Shown here in pieces: positions 1-9,555 of a stretch of 64,000 nt of DNA. Source of the stretch: an uncultured Bacilli bacterium (GTDB taxonomy: Bacteria > Bacillota_I > Bacilli_A > ML615J-28 > CAG-313). Below the pieces are notes generated by a model. It saw only the letters and a program-made list of their open reading frames with translations. It did no database searches and was not told the DNA's origin. Made by a program: the position numbers and the translations under genes. Where the stretch lies: positions 62,001 to 126,000 of the forward strand of contig CAKPAZ010000001.1 of NCBI GenBank assembly GCA_934133195.1, in the 5' to 3' direction. Every line of letters begins with the position of its first letter. The stretch's first letter is position 1.

Positions 1-125
1 AAAAAGATTTGAAAAGCATCATTTGCACTATTCATAATGATTTTTCCCATTGAATCTATGTTTCCTGTAAAGACACTAACAATGATACCAACGATTAAGA
101 GAACGTTCCAAATACGATTAATCAT
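1..125 (-). CDS. spmA: Spore maturation protein A (N-terminal part, cut by window edge)
   Basis: Only the first 41 codons lie in the window, and the gene runs off the left edge. The visible peptide begins MINRIWNVLLIVGIIVSVFT, a first membrane segment, followed by a stretch with MGKIIMNSANDAFQIF. This matches the start of the SpmA family (nucleoside-recognition domain membrane protein) known to act in spore core dehydration. The start ATG at 123-125 overlaps the dacB stop by 8 bases, so the two are translationally coupled. The dacB-spmA order is the same as in Bacillus subtilis, where spmB follows. Identification rests on a short peptide plus context. Confidence 0.75.
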   Translation of the reverse strand, partial: MINRIWNVLLIVGIIVSVFTGNIDSMGKIIMNSANDAFQIF

Positions 126-1041
126 CACTTTTACCTCTCAAACGCTCTGAGAAAGGTTGTATTTGAAAATTACTTAGTAATTTAAAGTAACTATTTTCTT
201 CTTCTAAATATAGTTTTTCAAAGGATTCATGGATTTTCCAATCATTGTAAGCATCTAAGGTAACGACGATAATTCCTTTATTGTCCTTTTCAAAATAACT
301 AACCAACGTTCTTCCCGCATGTTTAGTATAACCCGTTTTACCACCTCTGATATATTCATTATAATGAAGCATACGGTGTTTATGTCTTAAATAAAACTTC
401 TTATCTCCTTCGGTTATTACTTTATTTTTACAGCCAAAAAACTCTAAAAAGTTTTTATTACTTAAAGCATACTTTGTTATTAAGGCCATATCATATGCAC
501 AGGTATAGTTGTTAGTCGTATCATCAAGTCCAGTCGCATTATAAAACTTGGAATACTTCATTCCGGCTTTTTTACCTACTTCATTCATCTTTTCAATAAA
601 GTCAGTTGTACCATTTCCATACCCCTTAACTAGACTATTTCCCGCGTCATTTCCGGATACCATCATTAACCCATATAATAAGGTAGCAATACTTACCATA
701 TTTCCTTCTTCTAGATACATTTTTGATCCTTCAACATTAATCATATCATGTGTTATCAATAAATAATCATCTAGATTATAAACTTCAAGAGCGGTAATAC
801 AAGTTAATATCTTAGTAATCGAGGCTGGCAACATTATTTGATAGGCATTCTTTTCATATAAGATTTCTCCACTTTTTTCATCAATTACGATACAAGCTTT
901 ACTACTTACTTCAAAATCAATTGGTTTTTTGTTAATCGTTACTAGATCTCTAGCACTAATATAACTTTTAACTTTAATAATCGCAATAATAACTATGACA
1001 TATAATACATATCCAAGTAGTTTTAATAGTTTCTTTCTCAT
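118..1041 (-). CDS. dacB: D-alanyl-D-alanine carboxypeptidase, sporulation type
   Basis: Serine peptidase of family S11, removing the terminal D-Ala from peptidoglycan stem peptides outside the membrane. The three active-site motifs are visible in order: SITK (SxxK), SGN (in VSGNDAGNS) and KTG (in GGKTGYT). An N-terminal hydrophobic segment (KLLGYVLYVIVIIAII) serves as signal or anchor. The C-terminal PBP5-type domain is very short, giving about 307 residues against 380-440 for vegetative DacA. I chose the ATG at 1041 because GGTGA lies at the right distance; a GTG/ATG 12 bases upstream is part of that ribosome site. Its position directly before spmA suggests the DacB role in spore cortex cross-link control; DacF is the alternative. 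Confidence 0.85.
   Translation of the reverse strand: MRKKLLKLLGYVLYVIVIIAIIKVKSYISARDLVTINKKPIDFEVSSKACIVIDEKSGEILYEKNAYQIMLPASITKILTCITALEVYNLDDYLLITHDMINVEGSKMYLEEGNMVSIATLLYGLMMVSGNDAGNSLVKGYGNGTTDFIEKMNEVGKKAGMKYSKFYNATGLDDTTNNYTCAYDMALITKYALSNKNFLEFFGCKNKVITEGDKKFYLRHKHRMLHYNEYIRGGKTGYTKHAGRTLVSYFEKDNKGIIVVTLDAYNDWKIHESFEKLYLEEENSYFKLLSNFQIQPFSERLRGKSDD
137..153 (+). repeat. Dispersed 17-bp repeat, copy 1
   Basis: CTCAAACGCTCTGAGAA lies within the last codons of dacB. The same 17 bases recur at 6493-6509, and a one-mismatch copy of 16 bases lies on the opposite strand at 10361-10376. Confidence 0.8.
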
Positions 1042-1073
1042 GTTTTTCACCATTACATTATATTCACGACTAT

Positions 1074-1113
1074 TAAAAAAAATAAATAAACCCCAAAAAA
1101 TTGAGGTTTATTT
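1074..1113 (-). terminator. Rho-independent terminator after miaA
   Basis: On the minus strand a 9-bp stem (AAATAAACC with GGTTTATTT) overlaps the miaA stop and is followed by a long T tract. It separates the mutS-mutL-miaA operon from dacB-spmA. Confidence 0.8.
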
Positions 1114-2004
1114 CCATTTATTTTTAACTATTTCATACACTTCATTAATGGTTTCATCAAAATTTTGACGATTAATCTTGATATGAATGACATTATCTTT
1201 ATTACGATACCAAGTAAACTGACGCTTTGCGAAATGACGAGTATTCTTCTTTATATTATCAATGGCTTCATCTAAGGTAATTTCATTATTTAAATAAGGT
1301 AATAACTCTTTTAAGCCAATTGCTCCTTTTGCAGTTTTACTTAAAGTAAAATGATCATTTAAGTATTTTACTTCTTCGACTAATCCATTTTGAACCATTT
1401 CATCTACTCTTTTATTGATGGTTTCATATAGGCTTTCTCTTTCATCTTCAAGGAAAAAGACTAAAGCGTCATAGACTAATTTATTATTAAATGAATTAAC
1501 AGTTCCTGTTGTTTTAGATAGTTCAATTGCTCTAATTACTCTTTTACGATTGTTCATATGAATCTTTAGAGCAGCCTCAGGATTTAGGTTTTCTAACATC
1601 TTGTGAAGTTCTTCGTTTGAATATTCATCATACATCGACTCATCTTCTCTACTTGAGTCTTCTGGAAATTGATAATCATAGATAACGCTATCTAAATATA
1701 ATCCACTACCACCAACAATGATGGGGATGATACCTTTTGTATTTAAGGTATCAACTAAGGTTCTTACTTTTTTTTGATATTCGGCTACAGAAAATTCTTT
1801 ACTTGGTTCTAAGATATCAAACATGTAGTGAGTAATTCCCTTTTTTTCTTCTTCTTTGATTTTCGCTGTAAGAATATTCATGTGTTTATAAACTTGGAAA
1901 GCATCACCATTTATTATTTTTGTATGTAGTTTTTCAGCAAGCTTAACCGAAAGCTTTGTTTTACCCACTCCTGTAGGTCCGGCAATAATAATTACTCTAT
2001 TCAT
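1108..2004 (-). CDS. miaA: tRNA dimethylallyltransferase
   Basis: Transfers the dimethylallyl group to A37 of tRNAs that read UNN codons. The N-terminal P-loop GPTGVGKTKLS, the following INGDAFQVYKHM region (the family's usual D-S-x-Q-x-Y with Ala in place of Ser) and GGSGLYLDSVIYDY are family signatures, as is HFAKRQFTWYRNK near the end. Length (298 residues) is normal. The start overlaps the mutL stop in a TAATG arrangement, so it is the last gene of a mutS-mutL-miaA operon. Confidence 0.95.
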   Translation of the reverse strand: MNRVIIIAGPTGVGKTKLSVKLAEKLHTKIINGDAFQVYKHMNILTAKIKEEEKKGITHYMFDILEPSKEFSVAEYQKKVRTLVDTLNTKGIIPIIVGGSGLYLDSVIYDYQFPEDSSREDESMYDEYSNEELHKMLENLNPEAALKIHMNNRKRVIRAIELSKTTGTVNSFNNKLVYDALVFFLEDERESLYETINKRVDEMVQNGLVEEVKYLNDHFTLSKTAKGAIGLKELLPYLNNEITLDEAIDNIKKNTRHFAKRQFTWYRNKDNVIHIKINRQNFDETINEVYEIVKNKWK

Positions 2005-3821
2005 TACATTACTCGCTTAAACATTTTTTCAATTTCATATTCGGTAAACTTGATAATAGTAGGTCTACCATGAGGACATGTATAAGGAAAATTACATTCA
2101 TCAAGTTTTTTCATTAAGGCTTGAACTTCAAGTTCGGTAATACTCATGTTACCTTTAATTGATTTTTTACAGCTTAACGTTTTAGCAAGACTATCAAACA
2201 TTACTCCTTTATTGACATTACGATTAGTAATAATATGATTTATAATGTCACGTAAAAATTCCACACAATAGTCTTTTGGAATCCAAGCAGGAACAACTCT
2301 AACAATAATGGTTGTTGGTCCAAATTCTTCAAGTTCAATCCCAAGTCTTGTTATTTCATCCTTCTTTTCTAGGATTAGAGGAATCGATGAGATATTATAT
2401 TCAAGTTTAATCGGAACAAGGAGTTCATAGGTATTGTTTGATGGAGTTGAAAGTTCTTTACTAATCTTTTCATACATAAACCTTTCCATTGCGGCATGTT
2501 GATCAATTAAGTATAAGTCTTTTTGATATTCCATTAGTAAATATGTTTTTGCATATTGGCCAATGTAGGTAAAATGTTGAAAGAAAACTTTATCATTTTC
2601 TTTAAAGATTGGGACTTCTCGATAAGTAACTTTAGGTTCTTCTTTGATGATTTCAACAGGTGATTCTTCACTTTCTTCTTCATTTTCCGTTGTTGGCTTA
2701 GCTTCATCAAACATTTCCCACAACGATTCAGTGGGTATTTCATCAACTTTTTTGGTTTCAAACGCTGTAATTGGGGTTACATTTTGTGGAATGTTGTCAT
2801 CGTTTGTCTCAAGTTCATTAATAATCATTTCTTTTTTTATAAGATTTGTATAGATAGTTCTTGTAATTAATGACTTTAAACTAGCCTCATCAGTAAACCT
2901 AATTTCAAGTTTTGAGGGGTGAACATTAACATCAACAAGGGATGGATCACATGATATACTTAAGACCGTAACTGGATATTTACCAATTGGAAGAATAGTT
3001 TTATAAGCATCAGTAATCGCATATACTAAACTCATATTTCTAATGATTCTTCCATTAACAATCAAATTAATACTATTTCGGTTTGATCTATTGATGGTAT
3101 TATTTGTTGTCATACCTTCGATTTCATATAGTTCATTCTTATTATTAAAATGAACTAAGTTTTTAGCAACCATACTTCCATAAGTCTCATTGATGATAGA
3201 TTCAATATTCCCATCACCATTTGTTTGAATTAAGGTTTTTCCATTATTAACTAAAGTAAATGATACATCACTTCTCGCAAGGGCCATACGGTTAATAAAA
3301 GCCGTTACATGTGATAATTCTTGAGGAATACTTGATAGATGTTTAAATCTAGCAGGGGTATTATAGAATAAATCAGCTACCTCAATTTTGGTACCAACAT
3401 TCATTGGGGAAGGATTTTTTTCAATTAATTTTCCTCCCTCGTAGTAGTAGTAATAACCATCTAGAGAGTTAGTACTTGAGGTAATCGTAAATTTAGATAC
3501 TGCTGAAATGGAAGGTAGGGCCTCACCTCTAAATCCTAAAGAGGTAATATAAAATAAGTCATCACTGGTTTTAATTTTACTTGTTGCATGTCTTTTTAAA
3601 GCAACAGGAATTTCATCTTGAGTCATACCATAGCCATTATCAGTTACAATGATTTTCTTTAAACCACCATCGATTAATTCAACCTTAATCTTTGTAGCAC
3701 TTGCGTCTAGGCTATTTTCAACTAATTCTTTGACAACACTTGATGGACGTTCTACTACTTCTCCGGCTGATATTTTATTTCTTAAATCTTCAGATAATTC
3801 AATAATTGGTTGTTTATTCAT
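2004..3821 (-). CDS. mutL: DNA mismatch repair protein MutL
   Basis: Matchmaker ATPase of mismatch repair. The N-terminal GHKL ATPase shows the ATP-lid signatures NSLDA and DNGYGM and GFRGEAL. The C-terminal half carries DQHAAMERFMYE, the DQHA(X)2E(X)4E metal-binding motif of endonuclease-type MutL, plus CPHGRP near the end. It should therefore nick DNA itself, as in bacteria without MutH. Length 605 is typical for Bacillota. It overlaps the end of mutS by 8 bases and abuts miaA. Confidence 0.96.
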   Translation of the reverse strand: MNKQPIIELSEDLRNKISAGEVVERPSSVVKELVENSLDASATKIKVELIDGGLKKIIVTDNGYGMTQDEIPVALKRHATSKIKTSDDLFYITSLGFRGEALPSISAVSKFTITSSTNSLDGYYYYYEGGKLIEKNPSPMNVGTKIEVADLFYNTPARFKHLSSIPQELSHVTAFINRMALARSDVSFTLVNNGKTLIQTNGDGNIESIINETYGSMVAKNLVHFNNKNELYEIEGMTTNNTINRSNRNSINLIVNGRIIRNMSLVYAITDAYKTILPIGKYPVTVLSISCDPSLVDVNVHPSKLEIRFTDEASLKSLITRTIYTNLIKKEMIINELETNDDNIPQNVTPITAFETKKVDEIPTESLWEMFDEAKPTTENEEESEESPVEIIKEEPKVTYREVPIFKENDKVFFQHFTYIGQYAKTYLLMEYQKDLYLIDQHAAMERFMYEKISKELSTPSNNTYELLVPIKLEYNISSIPLILEKKDEITRLGIELEEFGPTTIIVRVVPAWIPKDYCVEFLRDIINHIITNRNVNKGVMFDSLAKTLSCKKSIKGNMSITELEVQALMKKLDECNFPYTCPHGRPTIIKFTEYEIEKMFKRVM

Positions 3822-6390
3822 TCTTATTTACCTCATCTTTAAGTTTTGAAAGATATAATAAAGCATCAATTGGTTTCATTGAGTCAAGATCAACATTCTT
3901 TATTTCATTATATAATTCTTTTAAACGGGGGTCTGTTTTATCAATAATTACTGGTTCTTTATAGTTATTAATCGATAATTCTTCAGAATTATAGTGATTA
4001 GATGATTCTAACTTTTCAAGGATATCCTTAGCTCTTAAAACAACAGGTAGTGGTATTTTTGCAAGACTGGCGACATTGATACCATAACTTTCATCAGATG
4101 GACCTGGAACTACCTTATGAAGGAAGATTAAATCTTCTAGGTTTTCCCCTACTTTAGCCTCCACATGAACATTCTTTAAGAAACCTAAGCTCTTGTCAAG
4201 GTTGGTAAGTTCATGATAGTGGGTCGAGAATAAACATTTAGCTTTAACATTGTTATGTAAATATTCAATAATTGCTTGAGCTAAACTCATACCATCATAG
4301 GTTGCGGTACCACGACCAACTTCATCAAAGATAATTAAACTTTGTTCCGTCGCATTACTTAAGGCTTCATTTACTTCCAACATTTCGACCATGAAGGTTG
4401 ATTCTCCTCCCATAATGTTGTCACTTGAACCAATTCTAGTAAAGATTTGGTCAAAGATTGGAAGGGTGGCTTTAGTTGCAGGAACAAAGGAACCTATTTG
4501 AGCCATAATCGCTATCAAAGCATTTTGTCTCATGTAAGTACTTTTACCACTCATGTTAGGTCCGGTAATTAATAATACCTTATCAGCATTATATAGTGTT
4601 AAATCATTAGGAATAAATTCTCCCTCGATTACATCTTCAATTATTGGGTGACGTCCACCAATTATTTCTAAATCATTATATAAGGAAAAAGTAGGACGAA
4701 CATAGTTATTCTTTTTAGCAACCTCACTTAATGATATTAACATGTCAAGTTCGGAAATGATACTTGATAGTTTTTGTAACATTACGGTATTATCTTTGCA
4801 TTGTTCACGAATTTCATTAAAGATTTTTACTTCAAGTTCAATACTCATCTCACTAGAACGAAGGATTAAAGCCTCACGTTCTTTTAGTTCTTGAGTAATG
4901 TAACGTTCAGAATTGCTGGTGGTTTGTTTTCTAATATATCCATATTCATCTTTTACCATTTCAAGGTTAGATTTTGTAACTTCAATATAATAACCAAAGA
5001 CACGGTTGTAACCAACCTTTAAGTTTTTGATACCAGTTCTTTCTCTTTCACGTAGTTCAAGATTAGTTAGATATTCACGATTGGTACTACCAATGTTTCT
5101 AATTTTATCTAGTTCTTCATTAAAACCATTTTTAATTACATTGCCATCTTTTAAGCTATAACCAGCATTCTCATCAATTGATCTAAATAAAAGACTATGT
5201 AATTCTTTAAAGTCATTGATGGTCTCACCGATTTGAGGTAAGACTTTACCTTTCATTTTGGATAGAATTAACTTAATATTTGGTAGGACACCCAAGGAAA
5301 TACGTAATTGAATTAAATCTTTAGGGGTTAGGTTACCATAACTGATTCTACCAACAATTCTTTCAAGGTCATAGATTTCTTGTAATTGGGTTTTTAAGTC
5401 ATTGGTATGAAGATAATTACGATGTAATTCATCGATAATATCTAATCTTTGATTAATTTTATTTAGGTTAACTAAAGGGTATAAAAGACTTTTCTTTAAG
5501 AATCTTGATCCCATTGCTGTTGAACAGTGATCAAGAACTACAAATAAATTATTCTTAAACTTTACCCCTTTGTTTGTTTCGACAATTTCTAAGTTTCTAA
5601 TACTATTCTCACTAAGTCTTAGATAATCTTTAGTTTGATATCTTGTAAATGGTTGTAAATGGACAAGCACACGCTTTTGCGTTTGTACAACATAGAAAAG
5701 TAATCGCTTAGCACATTCTTTTTCTTTGTCATTTAATCCATCAACTAAATGATCCATGTAAGAATCTATGTTAGTATCATCACTATAAGAAATTAAAATA
5801 CCATAATTGTTACTCAAAAATTGACAAATCGAGTGATTAAAGTTTTTAGAAACAACAATTTCTTTAATCGAAAGTTTTGATAATTCACTATATACCAGTT
5901 CAATTGAATCAAATGAAGTAATCTTAGTTTCTCCGGTTGATAGTTCAATGTAAGCTAGGAAATAACCATTTGGGGTTTTATCAACACATCCTAAGTAACT
6001 ATTGTTCTTTTCATTTAAATACTCTTGGTCAATGTTAGTTCCTGGTGTTACAATTTTAACGATATCACGTTTTACTAGTTTTTGACCATTAGGTTCTTCT
6101 AGTTGTTCAACGATGGCTACTTTATAACCTTTTTCTGATAATCTTTCAATGTAACTATTAACTGCGTGATGAGGAACTCCACACATCGGAACACGATCAT
6201 TTTGGGTACCAGCATCACGACCGGTTAAAACAATCTCTAGCTCACGACTTGCAACTAAGGCATCATTAAAAAACATTTCATAGAAATCACCTAAGCGAAA
6301 GAAAACTAAAGTATCAGGGTATTGTTCTTTAATTTCTAGGTATTGTCGCATCATTGGGGTGTATTTATTTTTGTCAATATTTTCATACAT
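3814..6390 (-). CDS. mutS: DNA mismatch repair protein MutS
   Basis: Mismatch-recognition ATPase. The N-terminal mismatch-binding motif FFRLGDFYEMF (Phe-x-Glu type) is present. The ATPase domain has the Walker A GPNMSGKSTYMRQ, the Walker B region IIFDEVGRGT, and STHYHEL. Length of about 858 residues is standard. I place the start at the ATG at 6390, giving MYENIDKNKYTPMMRQYL, because the upstream in-frame GTG is inside the GGTGA ribosome site. First gene of the mutS-mutL-miaA operon. A TTGACA at 6437-6442 lies upstream, but no well-spaced -10 box was found. Confidence 0.97.
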   Translation of the reverse strand: MYENIDKNKYTPMMRQYLEIKEQYPDTLVFFRLGDFYEMFFNDALVASRELEIVLTGRDAGTQNDRVPMCGVPHHAVNSYIERLSEKGYKVAIVEQLEEPNGQKLVKRDIVKIVTPGTNIDQEYLNEKNNSYLGCVDKTPNGYFLAYIELSTGETKITSFDSIELVYSELSKLSIKEIVVSKNFNHSICQFLSNNYGILISYSDDTNIDSYMDHLVDGLNDKEKECAKRLLFYVVQTQKRVLVHLQPFTRYQTKDYLRLSENSIRNLEIVETNKGVKFKNNLFVVLDHCSTAMGSRFLKKSLLYPLVNLNKINQRLDIIDELHRNYLHTNDLKTQLQEIYDLERIVGRISYGNLTPKDLIQLRISLGVLPNIKLILSKMKGKVLPQIGETINDFKELHSLLFRSIDENAGYSLKDGNVIKNGFNEELDKIRNIGSTNREYLTNLELRERERTGIKNLKVGYNRVFGYYIEVTKSNLEMVKDEYGYIRKQTTSNSERYITQELKEREALILRSSEMSIELEVKIFNEIREQCKDNTVMLQKLSSIISELDMLISLSEVAKKNNYVRPTFSLYNDLEIIGGRHPIIEDVIEGEFIPNDLTLYNADKVLLITGPNMSGKSTYMRQNALIAIMAQIGSFVPATKATLPIFDQIFTRIGSSDNIMGGESTFMVEMLEVNEALSNATEQSLIIFDEVGRGTATYDGMSLAQAIIEYLHNNVKAKCLFSTHYHELTNLDKSLGFLKNVHVEAKVGENLEDLIFLHKVVPGPSDESYGINVASLAKIPLPVVLRAKDILEKLESSNHYNSEELSINNYKEPVIIDKTDPRLKELYNEIKNVDLDSMKPIDALLYLSKLKDEVNKNE

Positions 6391-6450
6391 AGTCTTCACC
6401 TACTTTAATTTCATGTACGTATATTTTATCATAAATTGTCAAAAAAGGAT

Positions 6451-6502
6451 AAAAAAAAGCGTTTGAGATGAATAATTATCCATTTTTTCAAACTCAAACG
6501 CT
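6451..6502 (-). terminator. Rho-independent terminator after coaX
   Basis: Inverted repeat AGCGTTTGAG / CTCAAACGCT with a 25-base loop, followed on the minus strand by eight T residues. One arm overlaps one copy of the CTCAAACGCTCTGAGAA repeat. Confidence 0.8.
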
Positions 6503-6509
6503 CTGAGAA
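6493..6509 (+). repeat. Dispersed 17-bp repeat, copy 2
   Basis: Identical to 137-153; the first ten bases form one arm of the coaX terminator. The flank continues NGGTT in both copies. Confidence 0.8.
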
Positions 6510-6519
6510 CGGTTTACTT

Positions 6520-7269
6520 TTAATTGTTATTTTTTAAATATACTTGTAAAATTCCTTTTAAAGTAAGAAATTCATCAGTAATTATCTCATTAAAACAAAG
6601 GGGAACAATCGCTTTTGCGAGTCCTCCTGTCGCAACAACAGTCAATTCATCAAGGCCTTCTTCTTGTTTAATTCGCTCAATCATTCCATCAATCATGGAA
6701 GCATAAGTGAAGGTAACCCCTGATTGCATGCATGTAATGGTGTTATTTCCAAGAACTTTCTTAGGAGCCTTTATCTCAATTTTTGGAAGTAAGGCTGTTG
6801 ATGAGACTAAAGAATTCAAGGAACTTTGAACACCAGGAGCAATCGTACAGCCTTTAAAGGTTTTGTTTTGAACAAAAATAAATTTGGTTGCGGTACCAAG
6901 ATCAACAACTAAAACGTTATTACCATAAGCTGTTGAACCAACACCATCAGCGATTAAGTCAGCTCCAACTTCTCTTGGATTATCTGCGATAATCATTAAA
7001 CCAGTTTTTAATTTTTGACCAAATACAAGGGGTTCAACTTTAAAGTATTCCTTGCACATAACGGTTAAAATTGTTGTAAGTTCAGGTACTACACTCGAGA
7101 TGATTGCGCCTTCAATATGAGCACCTTTAATAAAGTTACTAATAATTAAATAATATTCATCCGCCGTCTTATGAACTTCTGATTTTAAACGGATCATTTG
7201 TTTAACATCTTTACTATTAGAAAGTCCAATTTTAATATTAGAATTTCCGACATCAAATAATATAATCAT
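6520..7269 (-). CDS. coaX: Type III pantothenate kinase
   Basis: Phosphorylates pantothenate, the first step of coenzyme A synthesis. The N-terminal phosphate motif DVGNSNIKIG, the internal GADLIADGVGS, LVVDLGTATKF and ATGGLAK motifs are those of the ASKHA-fold CoaX family. Length (249) fits. The ATG follows AGGTGATAAA. It is immediately downstream of an ECF-type membrane S-component, suggesting joint expression with vitamin uptake. Confidence 0.93.
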   Translation of the reverse strand: MIILFDVGNSNIKIGLSNSKDVKQMIRLKSEVHKTADEYYLIISNFIKGAHIEGAIISSVVPELTTILTVMCKEYFKVEPLVFGQKLKTGLMIIADNPREVGADLIADGVGSTAYGNNVLVVDLGTATKFIFVQNKTFKGCTIAPGVQSSLNSLVSSTALLPKIEIKAPKKVLGNNTITCMQSGVTFTYASMIDGMIERIKQEEGLDELTVVATGGLAKAIVPLCFNEIITDEFLTLKGILQVYLKNNN

Positions 7270-7277
7270 TTTATCAC

Positions 7278-7862
7278 CTATTCTTCTTTAGTACCTAAAT
7301 CATAATTTTTTGAAATAACATTAATTAAATATACAACAGATGGAGCTAAAACACAGTTAATTGTAAACTCCACAATAAAGTTTAATCCAATATATGAAAC
7401 AAGGATGAAAACAAGTACTCCTTGACCAGCACCACTTGCGGCTTCTTGGATTAAAGGATAGAAGAAAACTAAACATCCAAGGAAGAATACTCCCGTATTA
7501 ACGATTGGAGCAACAATTGTCGCAAGGATAACACTTCCTATTCTCGTCTTCTTTTTAAGTAAGTTGTAAATTAGTCCGGAAACAAATCCAGCAGCAGTTG
7601 ATTTTAGTAACACAGTTACAATGGTTCCAAAAGGGTTGAAAGCATAAAAGTATGCCGCATCAACTAATAATACAACTATTCCCATAATTAAACCTAGGAA
7701 AGCCCCTCCCTTAGGTCCATAAAGGATAGCCCCAACAACAAGGGGGATTAAAGCAAGTGTAATACTAAATTGTCCTAAAGGTATTTTGATTAAGGATAAA
7801 GCCGCAACAAGGCCTCCTAAAATACCCAAGGTAACCATTTTTTTAATAAGTTGTTTTTTCAT
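7278..7862 (-). CDS. ECF transporter substrate-binding (S) component, pantothenate suspected
   Basis: A 194-residue integral membrane protein with about six hydrophobic segments. The N-terminal segment with short-chain residues, GQFSITLALIPLVVGAILYG and the following GPKGGAFLGLIMG stretch are typical of S-components of energy-coupling factor vitamin transporters. Substrate specificity cannot be read from sequence. The eight-base gap to coaX makes pantothenate (PanT-like) the best guess; riboflavin or another vitamin is possible. No riboswitch was seen in the 64 bases upstream. The shared energizing module (EcfA/A'/T) is not in this window. Confidence 0.75.
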   Translation of the reverse strand: MKKQLIKKMVTLGILGGLVAALSLIKIPLGQFSITLALIPLVVGAILYGPKGGAFLGLIMGIVVLLVDAAYFYAFNPFGTIVTVLLKSTAAGFVSGLIYNLLKKKTRIGSVILATIVAPIVNTGVFFLGCLVFFYPLIQEAASGAGQGVLVFILVSYIGLNFIVEFTINCVLAPSVVYLINVISKNYDLGTKEE

Positions 7863-7926
7863 AATTTTTCCTTTCTATTTAGGCCATATCAATGGTCCCA
7901 TTAGATTTAGTTTATGCTAATAACTC

Positions 7927-9201
7927 TTACTCAAACATTTCAAATTCATAACCAAGAATTAAAACGGTATCGCCGTGCTTTACACCTAGTTTTCTAAGCT
8001 TTTCATCGACTCCCATTTTTCTTAGTTTTTGAGCAAAAATTCTAACATTAGTTTCATTGTTAAAGTCCGTACGATCAAATAATTTTTTGATAGCTGGACC
8101 TTCAACATGGTAAATACCCTTATCATCTTTAGTGATGGTATAATCATCAGTAGGTGGGGTAAACTTATATTCAACAACGCTGTCACTGATTTCTTCTAAT
8201 TGATGGTTCTTTCTTACTTCATCTAAGACATCAGCAATGCGATATAATAATTCATCAAGATTTTGTTTGGTTGCGGCAGAAATTGGAATAGCTTTAACGC
8301 CAAGTTTTTCTTCAAATTCTTGAAGATTCTTTTCACTTCCGGTAATATCCATTTTGTTAGCAACAATAATTTCAGGACGTTTTAATAACTTTGGATCATA
8401 TTCACCAAGTTCTTTACGGATTGTTAAGTAATCATCAACCGGATTTCTACCTTCTGTACCACTCATATCAACGATATGAACGATAACTCTAGTTCTTTCA
8501 ATGTGCTTTAAGAATTGGATGCCAAGACCAGCTCCAAGGTGTGCACCTTCAATTAAACCAGGTAAGTCCGCCATAATGAAACTTCTACCATCTTTAACAC
8601 CTACAACTCCAAGATGAGGATTAAGGGTTGTAAAGTGGTATTCCGCAATCTTTGGTGTAGCCTTTGATACCATCGTAATCAATGTACTTTTACCAACACT
8701 AGGGAAACCAACAAGACCAACATCGGCTAAAACTTTTAGTTCTAGTTGAACATTAAACTCTTCACCAGGTTCTCCTTTTTCACATACTTGAGGAGCGGTA
8801 TTACGAGAGTTAGCAAATGCCGCATTACCTTTTCCTCCACGTCCACCATGGGCAACGATGACTTCTTGGCCATGTTTGGTAATGTCACCGATAACTTGAC
8901 CTGTATCAGCGTTGATAATGGTCGTTCCAATCGGTACTTTCGCATACACATTTTCACCATCATGGCCGTACATGTCTTTTTGCATGCCGTTTTCACCATT
9001 AGTAGCAACAATCTTTCTTGTAAAACGAAAATCAAGTAGAGTCGTTAATCCTTCTTCACCAACGAAGATAACGTCTCCGCCTCTTCCGCCTTTACCTCCA
9101 GATGGTCCACCCATATTTGCGTATTTTTCATGTCGAAAAGCCACAACACCATTTCCACCATTTCCGGCTTTTACATATATTTTTACACTATCTACAAACA
9201 T
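7927..9201 (-). CDS. obg: Obg family GTPase (ribosome assembly)
   Basis: Essential GTPase acting in 50S maturation and stress control. Glycine-rich Obg fold at residues about 1-157 (KAGNGGNGVVAFRHEKY and GGKGGRGGDV), then a G domain with GFPSVGKST, DLPGLIEGA and NKMD, then a C-terminal OCT domain (residues about 345-424) as in B. subtilis Obg. Start preceded by AAAGGAG. It follows rplU-prp-rpmA after a terminator; the spo0B gene found between rpmA and obg in B. subtilis is absent. Confidence 0.96.
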   Translation of the reverse strand: MFVDSVKIYVKAGNGGNGVVAFRHEKYANMGGPSGGKGGRGGDVIFVGEEGLTTLLDFRFTRKIVATNGENGMQKDMYGHDGENVYAKVPIGTTIINADTGQVIGDITKHGQEVIVAHGGRGGKGNAAFANSRNTAPQVCEKGEPGEEFNVQLELKVLADVGLVGFPSVGKSTLITMVSKATPKIAEYHFTTLNPHLGVVGVKDGRSFIMADLPGLIEGAHLGAGLGIQFLKHIERTRVIVHIVDMSGTEGRNPVDDYLTIRKELGEYDPKLLKRPEIIVANKMDITGSEKNLQEFEEKLGVKAIPISAATKQNLDELLYRIADVLDEVRKNHQLEEISDSVVEYKFTPPTDDYTITKDDKGIYHVEGPAIKKLFDRTDFNNETNVRIFAQKLRKMGVDEKLRKLGVKHGDTVLILGYEFEMFE

Positions 9202-9220
9202 AGTATCTCCTTTCTTAAGA

Positions 9221-9253
9221 AAATAATAAGCACTTGGTATCCAAGTGCTTATT
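9221..9253 (-). terminator. Hairpin terminator between rpmA and obg
   Basis: Perfect 13-bp inverted repeat AATAAGCACTTGG / CCAAGTGCTTATT with a 3-base loop, followed on the minus strand by a T-rich tract. It may act as an attenuator, since no separate obg promoter was obvious. Confidence 0.75.
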
Positions 9254-9262
9254 GTTTGGCAA

Positions 9263-9544
9263 TTATTCTACTGGATATACAGAAACTTGTTTCTTACTCA
9301 TACCCTTATGTTCGTATTTAACGATACCATCGATCATACAGAATAATGTGTCATCCTTACCAATACCAACGTTATTTCCAGGATGAACCTTAGTACCTCT
9401 TTGACGATAAATAATCGAACCGGCAGTAGCGAATTGTCCATCAGATAATTTTGCACCTAAACGTTTAGAATGAGAGTCACGTCCGTTCTTAGTAGAACTA
9501 ACACCTTTTTTAGATGCGAAGAATTGTAAATTTAATCTTATCAT
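9263..9544 (-). CDS. rpmA: Ribosomal protein bL27 with cleavable N-terminal extension
   Basis: Large-subunit protein reaching into the peptidyl transferase centre. The protein starts MIRLNLQFFASKKGVSS: the first nine residues form the Bacillota-type extension, ending LQFF just before ASKKG, known to be removed by the Prp cysteine protease. The cognate protease gene is directly upstream. Length 93 with the extension. Start preceded by AGGAGGT. Confidence 0.97.
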   Translation of the reverse strand: MIRLNLQFFASKKGVSSTKNGRDSHSKRLGAKLSDGQFATAGSIIYRQRGTKVHPGNNVGIGKDDTLFCMIDGIVKYEHKGMSKKQVSVYPVE

Positions 9545-9555
9545 GATGCTACCTC

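Noticed and set aside
8742..9321. Several 60-100 codon frames overlapping obg in other frames
   Set aside because: Obg is unambiguous across this stretch; the others lack starts with ribosome sites and any recognisable domain.
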